NCBI GenBank assembly: GCA_944325865.1
Contig: CALVBS010000007.1
Span: 48,782 to 112,781, forward strand
DNA: 64,000 bases
Reading direction: 5' to 3'
Origin: Candidatus Gastranaerophilales bacterium
Lineage (GTDB): Bacteria > Cyanobacteriota > Vampirovibrionia > Gastranaerophilales > Gastranaerophilaceae
Below, piece by piece: positions 44,497 to 54,651 of this stretch; positions within the stretch are counted from its first letter, which is position 1; the number at the start of each line of letters is the position of its first letter. Under the pieces are notes generated by a model. It was not told the DNA's origin. It did no database searches and saw nothing but the letters and a program-made list of their open reading frames with translations. Position numbers and translations under genes: made by a program.

Positions 44497-45513
44497 ATGA
44501 CAATCACAATTTTACTTTTATTCGCGGTAATATTAATAGCACTTGTATTTGAATTTATAAACGGATTTCATGATTGTGCAAACGCAATCGCAACGGTAGT
44601 TTCAACAAAAGTTCTTTCTCCCAAACAGGCTGTTCTGTTTGGAGCAAGTCTTGAATTTATTGGAGCTTTAACCGGAACACACGTTGCAAAAACTATCGGA
44701 GGCGGAATCGTTAATGCCGACATGATTACATTGACTGTAATTTTTTGTGCATTACTTTCTGCTGTTATCTGGAATTTATTTACATGGCTGCTCGGACTTC
44801 CGTCAAGTTCTTCACATGCACTAATCGGCGGACTTCTGGGGGCTGCAATCGTAAAAGCAGGTCTAGATGTTGTACATTTTCATACACTAATCGATAAAGT
44901 CATAATTCCTATGTTTACATCACCGGTTCTGGGATTCTGTGTCGGGTTTACGCTTATGCTTTTACTGGCATGGATAATATTAATTACACGTGCTCATCCC
45001 GGCACAGTTAATAAAAGATTCAGAAAATTGCAGCTGATATCATCAGGTTTAATGGCATTAAGCCATGGTTCAAATGATGCACAGAAAACCATGGGTATAA
45101 TTACTCTTGCTCTTCTTGCAGGCGGAGTCCTGCACAAAAGTCCGTCAGGAGATTTTGAAATTCCGATTTATGTTATTCTTGCCTGTGCAATTACAATGGC
45201 AGCAGGAACAATGAACGGCGGCTGGAAAATTATTAAAACAATGGGGCATAAAATTATTAAACTGAAACCAATCCACGGTTTTGCCGCTGAAACATCAGCA
45301 GCCGGATTAATTTTAACGGCATCGCACTTTGGTATTCCTCTGAGTACGACACACGTTATATCAACTGCAATTATGGGCGTCGGTTCAACCCTGCATGCAC
45401 ATGCCGTCAAATGGAGAATTGTAGGAAATATCGTAGTAGCCTGGGTTCTCACAATTCCGGCCTGCATGATTATTTCTTCGGTAATTTATTACCTGATTTA
45501 TAAAATTATTTAA
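44497..45513 (+). CDS. pit: Inorganic phosphate transporter PiT
   Basis: The 338-residue membrane protein has the two PiT signatures, NGFHDCANAIATVVSTKV (23-40) and SHGSNDAQKTMG (about 189-200), with some 9-10 membrane segments. It takes up phosphate with protons or sodium. It is coupled to the upstream DUF47 gene and its 3' end overlaps the convergent nucleotidyltransferase gene by 8 bases. Confidence 0.95.
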   Translation: MTITILLLFAVILIALVFEFINGFHDCANAIATVVSTKVLSPKQAVLFGASLEFIGALTGTHVAKTIGGGIVNADMITLTVIFCALLSAVIWNLFTWLLGLPSSSSHALIGGLLGAAIVKAGLDVVHFHTLIDKVIIPMFTSPVLGFCVGFTLMLLLAWIILITRAHPGTVNKRFRKLQLISSGLMALSHGSNDAQKTMGIITLALLAGGVLHKSPSGDFEIPIYVILACAITMAAGTMNGGWKIIKTMGHKIIKLKPIHGFAAETSAAGLILTASHFGIPLSTTHVISTAIMGVGSTLHAHAVKWRIVGNIVVAWVLTIPACMIISSVIYYLIYKII

Positions 45514-46168
45514 TCAAACTTTTGCAATATTCCGTCAATATAGTAAAAAGATGTTCACGTTCAAAGTCCGAGAAATTTACTATATCATCAGTGTTCACAG
45601 AAAATTTAAGAATTTCTTCTGCCGGACCTGAAAGTTTATTTAACAGTTCTTTTTTCCCGTGTATAAACTCACCGGTTTCAAGATAATATTCATTACGCAG
45701 AACAAAAAATATCGATTTATAAAGACCTGCTAATATTGCTGCCGAGTTATTAGTGTATAAAAAATTATGTATTGCAGCATGAAAAACAGCTTCAGCCCCG
45801 CATTTAACAGAATCATCCGCATCCTGACGGGTAAATTCGGGAAGAAATGCCTGCATATCCCCGATAATAGGCCGTGTATCATTATATAATCCGAAAAGTT
45901 CACGACGGGACCACTTTTGAAATTCGGGAAGCCCGCATATAAACCCGCATGCTTTGTCACTAAAAGGCATTGATTTTACAATACCTCTGTAAAGTTTTAA
46001 ATCATCGGTGCTTAATTTATCAAGAATAACAACCATATCTACATCACTTCTATCAGTCGCTTCCTGACGGGCATAACTTCCTTGATAACCAATAAACATA
46101 ACTCTTTCCTTAAACTCGTTCTTTATTTTTAACACAATTTCGGAAAGCCATTTGTCAATATCAAACAC
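45506..46168 (-). CDS. Nucleotidyltransferase-domain protein
   Basis: The 220-residue protein has the minimal nucleotidyltransferase site GSYARQEATDRSDVDMVV (30-47) with the GS and DxD motifs, then a helical C-terminal domain. It resembles small adenylyl- or nucleotidyl-transferases such as antibiotic adenylyltransferases and MNT proteins. The substrate is unknown. No HEPN partner is adjacent. It precedes a small secreted protein gene on the same strand. Confidence 0.75.
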   Translation of the reverse strand: MFDIDKWLSEIVLKIKNEFKERVMFIGYQGSYARQEATDRSDVDMVVILDKLSTDDLKLYRGIVKSMPFSDKACGFICGLPEFQKWSRRELFGLYNDTRPIIGDMQAFLPEFTRQDADDSVKCGAEAVFHAAIHNFLYTNNSAAILAGLYKSIFFVLRNEYYLETGEFIHGKKELLNKLSGPAEEILKFSVNTDDIVNFSDFEREHLFTILTEYCKSLIK

Positions 46169-46174
46169 CGTTGT

Positions 46175-46381
46175 TTATCCTCCGCAGGTTTTACACGGAA
46201 CACCGCCGCGAGCCTTAGCCTCATTTTTCTCTATCTTAATACAATTTTTTGTACATTTTGCCGCATGCTGGCATGAAGGTTTGTGATATTTCAATGTCTT
46301 AACATTAAAAACAACCGTTTCCGCCAAACAACTGCCTGCAAAAATAAATAAACTTAAAAATATAATTAAAAATTTTTTCAT
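46175..46381 (-). CDS. Small secreted protein with Ada-like CxxC motif
   Basis: The 68-residue protein has a signal peptide (MKKFLIIFLSLFIFAGSCLA) and a mature part with YHKPSCQHAAKC...ARGGVPCKTCGG. The spacing of Cys and His recalls the Ada zinc-binding or nuclease-tail motif seen at the end of some secreted nucleases, here as a solo domain. The ATG at 46381 follows GGGATGAAG. Confidence 0.65.
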   Translation of the reverse strand: MKKFLIIFLSLFIFAGSCLAETVVFNVKTLKYHKPSCQHAAKCTKNCIKIEKNEAKARGGVPCKTCGG

Positions 46382-46500
46382 GACTTCATCCCTTTGCATA
46401 CTTTTTTATATTATTCCACAAACATAAAAAAAATAGTCTCACAACAGATTAGTATCTGTATATAATAATTTATTTGTTGATTTATAATTTAATAAAACAA

Positions 46501-46525
46501 AAAAAGCTCCCGATTTTCGGGAGCT
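46501..46525 (-). terminator. Terminator after rpoD
   Basis: On the minus strand GCTCCCGAAAATCGGGAGC is a perfect stem, followed by TTTTTTT. Confidence 0.9.
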
Positions 46526-46532
46526 TTGACAA

Positions 46533-47633
46533 TTAGCTTTCAACATATTCTCTTAAACGTTTACTTCTGTTCGGGTGGCGTAATTTTCTCAGAGCTTTTG
46601 CTTCAATCTGTCTGATACGTTCACGGGTAACTCCGAACAACTGTCCGACTTCTTCCAGAGTTCTCTGGCGTCCGTCATCCATTCCGAAACGAAGTCTCAA
46701 AACATCGCGTTCTCTTGGTGATAATGTACAGAGAACTTCTGCCAAATCTTCTCTTAACAATTCCGATGCTACTGTTTTAATAGGTGCATCAGCTTCTTTA
46801 TCTTCAATAAAGTCGCCAAGACGGGAATCTTCTTCTTTTCCGATAGGAGTTTCAAGAGAGAGTGGTTCTTGTGCAATCTTAATAATTTCGCGAAGTTTCG
46901 GAATAGAAACATTCATTTCGATTGCAAGTTCATCTTCTGTAGGTTTTCTTGAAAGTTCCTGAGCAAGTCTTCTTGTAACTTTTTTCAATTTATTGATAGT
47001 TTCAACCATATGAACCGGAATACGGATTGTACGGGCCTGATCGGCGATTGCTCTTGTAATAGCCTGTCTAATCCACCATGTTGCATAGGTTGAAAATTTG
47101 AATCCTCTTTCGTGGTCAAATTTTTCAGCGGCACGGATTAAACCCAGATTGCCTTCCTGAATTAGGTCGAGGAATAACATTCCGCGTCCGACATATTTTT
47201 TTGCAATACTTACAACCAAGCGTAAGTTAGCCTGAACAAGTTTTCTTTTGGCAATGGCTCCAGGGGTGCCGCCTTCAAGAATTTTTCTTGCAAGTTCAAT
47301 TTCTTCATTTGCAGATAATAACTTAATTCTTCCGATTTCTCTCAAATAGAGTCTTACCGGATCATCAACCGCAATACCCTTTGGTAATTCCATATCATTA
47401 GCGGATTCTTCTTCCGTGGAATTCATCATATAGATATCATCAAGGTTCATTTTATTACCCATTTTTTCGGTAACAATATCTTCAATGTTGTCGGTGCTGA
47501 TATCCATATTCATGTAATTTACGCTGTCATCATCACCTTCTAATTGTCCATCCTCATCAATATCGTGTAAATCCAAATTCTCATCTTCGAGAACGCTTAT
47601 AATAGAGGAGTTTGGTTGTCTTTTTTTAGTCAT
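46533..47633 (-). CDS. rpoD: Primary sigma factor RpoD
   Basis: The 366-residue protein has sigma-70 region 1.2 ([12 protein letters not shown]), region 2 ([20 protein letters not shown] and [18 protein letters not shown]), region 3 and a region 4 HTH ([27 protein letters not shown]). It directs core RNA polymerase to housekeeping promoters. Region 1.1 is short and acidic. It overlaps dnaG by 8 bases, the classical dnaG-rpoD arrangement, and is followed by a terminator. Confidence 0.97.
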   Translation of the reverse strand: MTKKRQPNSSIISVLEDENLDLHDIDEDGQLEGDDDSVNYMNMDISTDNIEDIVTEKMGNKMNLDDIYMMNSTEEESANDMELPKGIAVDDPVRLYLREIGRIKLLSANEEIELARKILEGGTPGAIAKRKLVQANLRLVVSIAKKYVGRGMLFLDLIQEGNLGLIRAAEKFDHERGFKFSTYATWWIRQAITRAIADQARTIRIPVHMVETINKLKKVTRRLAQELSRKPTEDELAIEMNVSIPKLREIIKIAQEPLSLETPIGKEEDSRLGDFIEDKEADAPIKTVASELLREDLAEVLCTLSPRERDVLRLRFGMDDGRQRTLEEVGQLFGVTRERIRQIEAKALRKLRHPNRSKRLREYVES

Positions 47634-49524
47634 TTATTTTCTCCAATTTTAATTTATTATTTATCTTATCTCTAAGCTGCATTTGAATTTTTAGGGCTTC
47701 TGTTTCGTCTTCATCTGCATTTTTATATAATTTTCGTAAGTTTTCTTTTTCTTCTTCCCATTGACAACGCTTAATACGGGCAATATTTTCCCGTATTGCA
47801 CATTCAAAGTCTTCGGGTTTCAGGTTTGTAAACGTTTCGGATATACTTATTAAGTCTGTCAAAACCTTCTGCATTTCAGGCTTTTCAATATATTCCGTGT
47901 ACAACTGTTCAATTAATTCCTTTACATTATTTACGGTAAGTATTAATTTGTCAATTGTAGATTTTACATTTATTAACGTTTCATTTGTAAAGTACGAATT
48001 ATCAATCATTTCATTTATCCGGGCAAATGTAAAATGACTGTCGGGTACAAAAAAAACGCTCAATAAATTTTTTTGCACTTTTTCGGAAATTGTTAAGCTT
48101 TTTGTTACAAATTTTTTTATATCTTTTTCAGTATTTGTTTCAAAGCCGCTGCTGAATTTGAGTTTACGTATTTCTGTTTCCAGTGCATTTTCGTTAATTC
48201 CTATTGCATCGGCTACCATTTTTACATATTCGGAGCGGATAATTTCATTGTTAATTTCCATTAAAACGGGAATAAATGATTTTATGTAACGTGTTTTTTC
48301 CTGAGGGGTTTTGTACTTGTGTTTTTCTTTCAGGAAACTGTTTATCTGGTAATCAATCAACAGCGGTGCATGTTTTACTATATCTTTAAAAGTTTCTGCA
48401 CCTACGGTTCTGATAAATTCGTCAGGATCTTTGCCCTCAGGCGGTGCGATAACTCTGATTTCGCATGAATATTTGTCGTCTGACGCTGAAAGATAGCTTT
48501 CATCAAACTGTTTAATGTTTCCGAGTCCTTCAAAGGCTTCTCTGATGATTTCTGCACCTCTGTCTGTTGCTTTTTGTCCTGCGGAATCCGTATCAAAAGA
48601 CAGATAAATTCTTCTGGATTTAGTATATCTGGACAAAAGTTTTACGTGCTCAGGTGTGAGGGCTGTTCCGCATGATGCGACAGCATTTTCTATACCGTGA
48701 GCCTGTGCGGAAATTACGTCGAAATATCCTTCCATGAGAATTACGCCGTCTTCACTCTTTATTGCATCTTTTGCAGTATAAAGACCGTACAGAAGTTTGC
48801 TTTTGTTATATATCAAAGAATCCGAGGAATTTAAGTATTTTGGACTTTGCTCTTTTTCCAGTGCTCTTGCTCCAAAGGCGACATATTCGCCTGTTTCATT
48901 TTGAATTGGAATGATAACACGGTTTCTAAAACGGTCTATATAGCCTCCGCTTTTACCTTCAAGAATCAGTCCGGCTTTTTCCAGAACGTCATTTGAAAAA
49001 TCTTTTTTAAGAAGTTCATAAAGTGTAGAATAAGCTCTGGGAGCAATTCCGAGGGAAAATTTCTTGATAATATCTCTTGAAATACTTCGTGAGGTGAGAT
49101 ATTCAAGAGCCTCATCGGCTTCTTTGGATTGTTTGTTCAAAAGCAAATCGTTGTAAAATTCGGCAGCTTTTTGCGAGGCCGCCATCATTTCTTCTTTTAG
49201 ACCTTTGGAAGCTTCATTTCTTTTAAATGTTTCAGGCATTTCAAGACCGAATTTTGCAGCCAAATCTTTGATTAAGTCAATAAATTCAATTCCTTTTGTA
49301 TTCATAATAAAAGAAAGAGCATCCCCGCCGGCACCGCATCCGAAACATTTGTAAATTCCAAGCTGCGGATTAACTGAAAAAGACGGAGTTTTTTCCTTAT
49401 GAAAAGGACATAAACCCCAGTAGTGTCCGCCGTTTTTTTTCAGGATAACCTGTTCTGACACAACATCTACAATATCAAGTCTGTCTTTGATTTGAGCGAC
49501 TAATTCTTCTATTGTTTTTGCCAT
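47626..49524 (-). CDS. dnaG: DNA primase DnaG
   Basis: The 632-residue enzyme has the CHC2 zinc ribbon ([11 protein letters not shown] near 40-50 and [12 protein letters not shown]), a TOPRIM core ([12 protein letters not shown] and [14 protein letters not shown]) and a helicase-binding C-terminus. It makes RNA primers at the replication fork. Its neighbours and length are normal. It is the host primase and distinct from the primase-like gene at 23834-25171. Confidence 0.97.
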   Translation of the reverse strand: MAKTIEELVAQIKDRLDIVDVVSEQVILKKNGGHYWGLCPFHKEKTPSFSVNPQLGIYKCFGCGAGGDALSFIMNTKGIEFIDLIKDLAAKFGLEMPETFKRNEASKGLKEEMMAASQKAAEFYNDLLLNKQSKEADEALEYLTSRSISRDIIKKFSLGIAPRAYSTLYELLKKDFSNDVLEKAGLILEGKSGGYIDRFRNRVIIPIQNETGEYVAFGARALEKEQSPKYLNSSDSLIYNKSKLLYGLYTAKDAIKSEDGVILMEGYFDVISAQAHGIENAVASCGTALTPEHVKLLSRYTKSRRIYLSFDTDSAGQKATDRGAEIIREAFEGLGNIKQFDESYLSASDDKYSCEIRVIAPPEGKDPDEFIRTVGAETFKDIVKHAPLLIDYQINSFLKEKHKYKTPQEKTRYIKSFIPVLMEINNEIIRSEYVKMVADAIGINENALETEIRKLKFSSGFETNTEKDIKKFVTKSLTISEKVQKNLLSVFFVPDSHFTFARINEMIDNSYFTNETLINVKSTIDKLILTVNNVKELIEQLYTEYIEKPEMQKVLTDLISISETFTNLKPEDFECAIRENIARIKRCQWEEEKENLRKLYKNADEDETEALKIQMQLRDKINNKLKLEKIND

Positions 49525-49728
49525 AAATCCACCGATTAATTATATTTTAGCATTAATAAAATTATTAGCAAAACATGCCGGTTCTTTTGTTTTACGGTGT
49601 TGTATTTTTGCTAAATTATTTATAATGGGTGTTTTTGAGGGCAATTTTTATATATACAAATCATTGAAAAAAAATATACCCTGTCAGGTAATTGTCAAAA
49701 GTGATTTTAATCATAAAATTGATTTGTG

Positions 49729-51135
49729 ATGATAAATTTAATAAAACAAACCGATAATAAGAAAGTAATATTTGTTGAAAATATTAATCTGTTACATTCC
49801 GCACAAAATTTGGAAGAAAAGAAACTTTGTATTATAAAAACAAATTTTAAAGACTTACACGGACTTAAAGCTTTACGGCAGAAGTATCCTAATCTTGAAA
49901 TCTGGCTTTCAGCAGCTGAAATTTCCAGAAAGAATATTATTCTTGCCAATAATTACGGAATTAAAAATATTATTCCATATCCGTTTGATATGAAGATAGT
50001 TAACGACTTTTTCAAAAATAAAGCTAAAGATGAGCCTGCGGAGTGTATTCCGGAAAATCTGGCATGGCTTAAAGGGCAAAAAGTAATGATTGTCGATGAT
50101 AATCCGATGAATGTAGAACTCCTTGCAGAAACTCTTGCGATGTCAGGTTTACATATTTCTACTTTCTTAAAACCGCTGGATGCAGGAATTGCCGCAGGAA
50201 AAGAAAAGTTTGATTTATTTTTGCTTGATGTTATGATGCCTGATATGTCCGGCTTTGAGCTGGCGAAAGTTATAAAAGAGACCGAACTTAATGAAGATAC
50301 TCCTATTATGTTTATTTCAGCACTTTCGGACTCGGAAAATAAAATTATGGGCTACAATATCGGCTCCTGTGCTTACATAGAGAAACCTTTTGATATTAAT
50401 GTAGTCCGCTCGCAGATTATTAATACTCTTAAAACAAAACAGCTGCAGAATGCAATGAACAACAAAAAAGAATCGTTTATTGCAATGGTCACTCATGATT
50501 TGAAAGCTCCTGTTAATGCGGAAATTGCAGCTCTTGAAATGCTTGCACAGAACTATATGCAGTCGGCAAACGAGTTTGAAAAAGAAATTGTCGGAGATTT
50601 GCTTGGTGCATCTAAGTATATGAAGAATTTGATTGACAATGTGTTAAACAAATATTCGTTTGACAACAATGAAGTTCTTTTAAATAAAGAAAAGCATGTG
50701 CTGGATACTCTTATTATGGAGAGTGTTGAGGAAACCAAATATCTTATGAAAGATAAAGGTTTAACTTTTGATTATTCCAATAAAACAAGAAAAAGTTCCG
50801 CTATGATTGACTATCTTGAGATTAAAAGGGTTGTACATAACCTGTTGATGAACGCTATTGAATATTCTCCGAAGAATTCTAAGATAATGATAGAACTTTC
50901 GGAAAATAAAAAATTCTTTATTTTTTCCATAAAAAATAAAAATAAAGGTATCCCGATTGAAAATCCCGATGATATTTTTAACAAGTTTGTTTCATATGCT
51001 AATAAACATAAAAAAGTCGGTTCCGGTCTTGGTTTGTATATAGCAAAACGAATTGTTGATGCACACAACGGCTCAATAAATATTGATACCAGACAAAAGG
51101 ATTATGTAAGATTTGTCTTCACATTACCTAAGTAA
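49729..51135 (+). CDS. Hybrid receiver-histidine kinase
   Basis: The 468-residue protein has an N-terminal degenerate receiver-like part (about 1-105, ending GIKNIIPYPFDMK), a full receiver domain (VMIVDDNPMNVELLAE, FDLFLLDVMMPDMSG with phosphoacceptor Asp, KPF), a HisKA helix with VTHDLKAPVNAE (His phosphosite) and an HATPase with NLLMNAIEYSP and GSGLGLYIAK. It lacks membrane segments, so it is a cytosolic kinase, perhaps relaying signals from another receiver. No partner regulator is adjacent. The ATG at 49729 is used over the GTG at 49726. Confidence 0.85.
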   Translation: MINLIKQTDNKKVIFVENINLLHSAQNLEEKKLCIIKTNFKDLHGLKALRQKYPNLEIWLSAAEISRKNIILANNYGIKNIIPYPFDMKIVNDFFKNKAKDEPAECIPENLAWLKGQKVMIVDDNPMNVELLAETLAMSGLHISTFLKPLDAGIAAGKEKFDLFLLDVMMPDMSGFELAKVIKETELNEDTPIMFISALSDSENKIMGYNIGSCAYIEKPFDINVVRSQIINTLKTKQLQNAMNNKKESFIAMVTHDLKAPVNAEIAALEMLAQNYMQSANEFEKEIVGDLLGASKYMKNLIDNVLNKYSFDNNEVLLNKEKHVLDTLIMESVEETKYLMKDKGLTFDYSNKTRKSSAMIDYLEIKRVVHNLLMNAIEYSPKNSKIMIELSENKKFFIFSIKNKNKGIPIENPDDIFNKFVSYANKHKKVGSGLGLYIAKRIVDAHNGSINIDTRQKDYVRFVFTLPK

Positions 51136-51190
51136 AATTAATTCAAATAATGCATTAAAAAGGAAACATAACCGTTTATAATAAAAAAGT

Positions 51191-52057
51191 ATGGATATAC
51201 AGATATTAGCTGAATATATAGAGTTTTTGGAAGTAGAGAAGGGTTTGGCCCGAAATACTCTTGATGCTTATAAATGTGATTTAGAGGAGTTTATTGAATT
51301 TTGCCGCCGGAGGAAACTGGAAGATTTTGAAAGTGTTAAAAGAAGCCATTTGAATGCTTATATTCTGCAAATGCATGACAAAAACTATTCACCGGCATCT
51401 GTTATGCGGAAGATTGCGTCGCTGCGGGGCTTTTTTAAGTGGATGAACGCAAATGATATTATAACTTCAAATCCGGCACTTACTATTGAACAGCCAAAAC
51501 TTCCGAAACGTCTGCCAAAGGTTATGACAGTTGAAGAAATAAACCAAATTTTAAGCCAGAATCTTACGGAAATTCAATCAGTAATTCTTGAATTACTCTA
51601 CGGCTGCGGGCTCAGGGTTTCTGAACTTGTAAATCTAAGGGTTTCCGATATTGATATTAAATCTAAATATCTTCAATGTACCGGTAAAGGTTCAAAAGAA
51701 CGGATTGTTCCCATTGGTAAAAAAGCTGTTGCCGCATTAAAAAAATTTTTGCCCAGAAGAGATTTTGCCCTGCAGAAGTATAATCTTAAAACAAAAAATC
51801 TTCTTGTAAATGATGAAGGCAGACAGCTTACACGTCAGGATGTTTATACTTTTATCAGCGAACAGGGGAAAAAAATCCACAAACACATCTCACCTCATAC
51901 ACTACGTCACAGCTTTGCCACTCATTTGCTTGAAAACGGTGCAGATTTAAGGATTGTGCAGGAACTTCTCGGTCACAGTAATGTTTCTACAACCCAGTTA
52001 TATACTCATGTAAGCAAGAAACGCTTAAAAGAAGTTTACTTTGCAATAAACGGTTGA
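51191..52057 (+). CDS. xerC: XerC/XerD tyrosine recombinase
   Basis: The 288-residue protein has the full XerC/D layout: N-terminal core-binding domain (LEVEKGLARNTLDAYKCDL) and catalytic domain with GCGLRVSEL, HTLRHSFATHLLENG, LLGHSNVSTTQLYTH and the Tyr nucleophile. It resolves chromosome dimers at dif or similar sites. It shares the plus strand with bioD 18 bases downstream. A second XerC/D gene is at 61126, the usual pair. Confidence 0.9.
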   Translation: MDIQILAEYIEFLEVEKGLARNTLDAYKCDLEEFIEFCRRRKLEDFESVKRSHLNAYILQMHDKNYSPASVMRKIASLRGFFKWMNANDIITSNPALTIEQPKLPKRLPKVMTVEEINQILSQNLTEIQSVILELLYGCGLRVSELVNLRVSDIDIKSKYLQCTGKGSKERIVPIGKKAVAALKKFLPRRDFALQKYNLKTKNLLVNDEGRQLTRQDVYTFISEQGKKIHKHISPHTLRHSFATHLLENGADLRIVQELLGHSNVSTTQLYTHVSKKRLKEVYFAING

Positions 52058-52074
52058 CATGATAGGATGAGGCT

Positions 52075-52794
52075 ATGTTAGGACTATTTTTGACAGGCGT
52101 AAGACCAAATTCCGGTAAAACCTTTGTAACAACGGGGCTTGCGGCAACTATGCAAAGTCTCGGATATTCTACCTGTGTTTATAAGCCTGTTGAAACCGGT
52201 GCTCTGGAAAAAGACGGCTACATTCTTGCTCCGGATTTAGTATATGTCAGGAGTGCAGATAAAAATATTACCACATACTGTAGTTATCTGTTCAAAAGCT
52301 GTAATCTCCCATGTTTTGCGGCACAGGAAGAAAATAAAGAAATTAATAAGGATGTAATTTTTCAGGACTATTACAGTATAATGGATGAGTTTGAATGTCT
52401 TCTGGTAAACGGAGTTGACGGGCTTTCAATCCCTTACGGCAAAGATTTTTACGAAGAAAATATAATACAGATACTAAATCTGCCATTGCTGCTTGTAGCA
52501 TCACCCATAAAATCGTCGCTGAGTGATATTTTAATGACAATAGAACATGCCCGAACAAAAAATATCAATTTACGCGGAATAATACTGAATGATTGTCCTT
52601 TTGAGTCGGATGATATAAACATAAACAGTCTGCCGCATTTAATAGAACAGCATGCGGGGGTGAGGGTTCTGGGGATAATTCCGCACATACCTTCATTTAC
52701 GCGGCTAAAGCCCGAGGATATGATTGCATATATTCTTGCAGGCGTTGATATTGAATCGGTTTTTGATGTCAAAATTGCAAAATTGAGCTGTTAA
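52075..52794 (+). CDS. bioD: Dethiobiotin synthetase BioD-like protein
   Basis: The 239-residue protein has the P-loop GVRPNSGKTFVTTGLA (8-23), then VYKPVETGA and the central LLVNGVDGLSIPYG that echoes the BioD VEGAGG motif in relaxed form. BioD carboxylates diaminopelargonic acid with CO2 and ATP in biotin synthesis. No other bio gene is nearby, and the relaxed second motif leaves room for a related function. TAGGATGAGG precedes the ATG. Confidence 0.78.
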   Translation: MLGLFLTGVRPNSGKTFVTTGLAATMQSLGYSTCVYKPVETGALEKDGYILAPDLVYVRSADKNITTYCSYLFKSCNLPCFAAQEENKEINKDVIFQDYYSIMDEFECLLVNGVDGLSIPYGKDFYEENIIQILNLPLLLVASPIKSSLSDILMTIEHARTKNINLRGIILNDCPFESDDININSLPHLIEQHAGVRVLGIIPHIPSFTRLKPEDMIAYILAGVDIESVFDVKIAKLSC

Positions 52795-52795
52795 C

Positions 52796-53800
52796 TTAAC
52801 ACAGTTTTTTTCGTCTGTCATCAAATCTGTCTGCGGCAAATGTTGATATCAAAGGAATAATTATATAATACAAAGTTCCGAGTATTAATGCAGGTTTTGC
52901 TATTCTGATACCTTCCAGATATTTGTCAAGTTTGGCATCATGTTTATTGATTTGAGAAAATTTCTTTATAAAATTTTCTGTCGGTTTTTTCAAAAGCCTG
53001 TTGATGGCATAACCGCCTGCAATACTCAATCCCGTTGAAATTCCGGCATTATACATAAGGGCTTTTTTTCTGGAATCTTCGATTTTTTTACTGTCTTTTG
53101 TCTGCTTGATAAATGTTCCGGTCAGTAATACATCCGTCAGTGAAATTATATGTTGTTCAAAGTTGGTTTTATAAAATTTATCTGACATTTTTTGAATAAA
53201 TTCTGTATCCATTATTTTGCCAAAACCTTTTGAAAGAAGCTGTGTTCCTTTAGAGTAGGAACCTTCAAATGTTATATTGTGGTTATCATTACGATTTTTA
53301 TCCGGTGTTTTTTTGTGGAAAATTCCTGCCATAATCGGCGGAATTAAAGCACAGGTCAGGATAGATTTCGGTACGGCTATTACAAAACCTAATCCTAATT
53401 TAAACAACTGTGTGGCAAATTTGTATTTCTTTGAATGAGAAAGAATTTTTTCTCCCTGCTTCAGATTTTCTATTGTCTTATTTTTGAGATATTTAGCGGG
53501 GTTTTTGTCAATATTTTCTACAGCTTTGGCAACCGGAACCGATCCCAGAAGCATAAGAAGATAGCCAGCGGCACTTGATGAAAGGGATTTTGCACAAGCA
53601 TATTTTTTATTTTCTTTATCTGTATCGGGCGTTAGAAGTATGGCCGCCGGACGGGCTGCCGTTGAAAAACCCAGTGATACTGTTGCCGTAAAAAGCGAAC
53701 TGTTCTTTGCTGCAAATTCCAGTCCCTTTTTGAGCATTTTACTGTTATATATCCCTGTAAATGAGGTTTGGGGAATACTGTTATTTACCTTCACTTTCAT
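52796..53800 (-). CDS. Hypothetical membrane protein with N-terminal SFTG motif
   Basis: The 334-residue protein begins MKVKVNNSIPQTSFTGIYNS and has several hydrophobic segments (around 35-60, 80-100, 145-165, 245-270, 300-320), so it is likely a multi-pass membrane protein with basic loops. No named family is known to me. The N-terminal QTSFTG resembles the HVSFGFG of the protein at 41331-41687. It is convergent with bioD. Confidence 0.6.
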   Translation of the reverse strand: MKVKVNNSIPQTSFTGIYNSKMLKKGLEFAAKNSSLFTATVSLGFSTAARPAAILLTPDTDKENKKYACAKSLSSSAAGYLLMLLGSVPVAKAVENIDKNPAKYLKNKTIENLKQGEKILSHSKKYKFATQLFKLGLGFVIAVPKSILTCALIPPIMAGIFHKKTPDKNRNDNHNITFEGSYSKGTQLLSKGFGKIMDTEFIQKMSDKFYKTNFEQHIISLTDVLLTGTFIKQTKDSKKIEDSRKKALMYNAGISTGLSIAGGYAINRLLKKPTENFIKKFSQINKHDAKLDKYLEGIRIAKPALILGTLYYIIIPLISTFAADRFDDRRKKLC

Positions 53801-53889
53801 CTTTTCTTATAATACATGTTAAAAAGTAAATTTCTATTGACATGATTTTTTTGTTTTTTCTAAAATGAATTTATCGGGAAATTGGTATT

Positions 53890-54585
53890 TTGAGTATAAA
53901 AGAGTTTGTAAAATCAGAACTTAGCGGGTGGAAAAAGTCTGAAACAATAGGACTTTTTATTGTTTTTGCAATAATTTTTTTTATTGCCTTATTAAAAAAG
54001 GACAGTCTGATTGCCGTGATTTATGCGGTGTGCGGAATTTTATACACAATAATTGCCGGTAAGGGAAAGATTTCCTGTTATTTTTTCGGGATTGTCAGCT
54101 CTGTTTGTTACGGCATACTGGCATTTGGCAGTGCTTTATGGGGAAATTTACTTCTTAATCTTTGTTATTATCTTCCTATGGAAATTCTTGGTATTGTGAA
54201 ATGGAGAAAACATTTAAAACCTGAAACAAAAGAAATTATAAAAACACGCTTAACTATTAAGGAACGAATTCTTCTGGCGGCTTTTTGTACTGCCGGCAGT
54301 GCTGTCTTCACTGGTTTTCTTTACAATGTAGGAGATAAAAGTCCTTTATTTGACGGGATTACAACAATTTTGTCGATTGCCGGCATGTACCTGACTGTAA
54401 GACGCTGTATTGAACAATGGATTATCTGGATGTTTGTGAACGGACTTTCCGTTTTGATGTGGATTGATATTATTTTAAAGGGTAGAAAAGCCTACGGGGC
54501 CGTGATTGTATGGCTTGTTTATTTTATTCTTGCCGTTTATTTCTATGTTATCTGGCAGCGAGAACTTTCAGCTCCGCAAAAATAA
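53890..54585 (+). CDS. pnuC: PnuC-type nicotinamide riboside transporter
   Basis: The 231-residue membrane protein has about 7 segments and PnuC features: WGNLLLNLCYYLPMEILGIVKWRKHL, and EQWIIWMFVNGLSVLMWID near the end. It imports nicotinamide riboside or a related vitamin. The start is TTG at 53890, with GGGAAA about 11 bases upstream; no better ATG lies close. It is probably a single gene. Confidence 0.85.
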   Translation: MSIKEFVKSELSGWKKSETIGLFIVFAIIFFIALLKKDSLIAVIYAVCGILYTIIAGKGKISCYFFGIVSSVCYGILAFGSALWGNLLLNLCYYLPMEILGIVKWRKHLKPETKEIIKTRLTIKERILLAAFCTAGSAVFTGFLYNVGDKSPLFDGITTILSIAGMYLTVRRCIEQWIIWMFVNGLSVLMWIDIILKGRKAYGAVIVWLVYFILAVYFYVIWQRELSAPQK

Positions 54586-54651
54586 CTTTTTATAGAAAAA
54601 ATATTTATGATATAATTCAACTACAAAGAGAGATTATTTAAGGGGAATGTG

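Noticed and set aside
45506..46168. MNT-type antitoxin paired with a HEPN toxin
   Set aside because: No HEPN gene is adjacent; the only HEPN-like gene in the window is 29 kb away beside mcrC.
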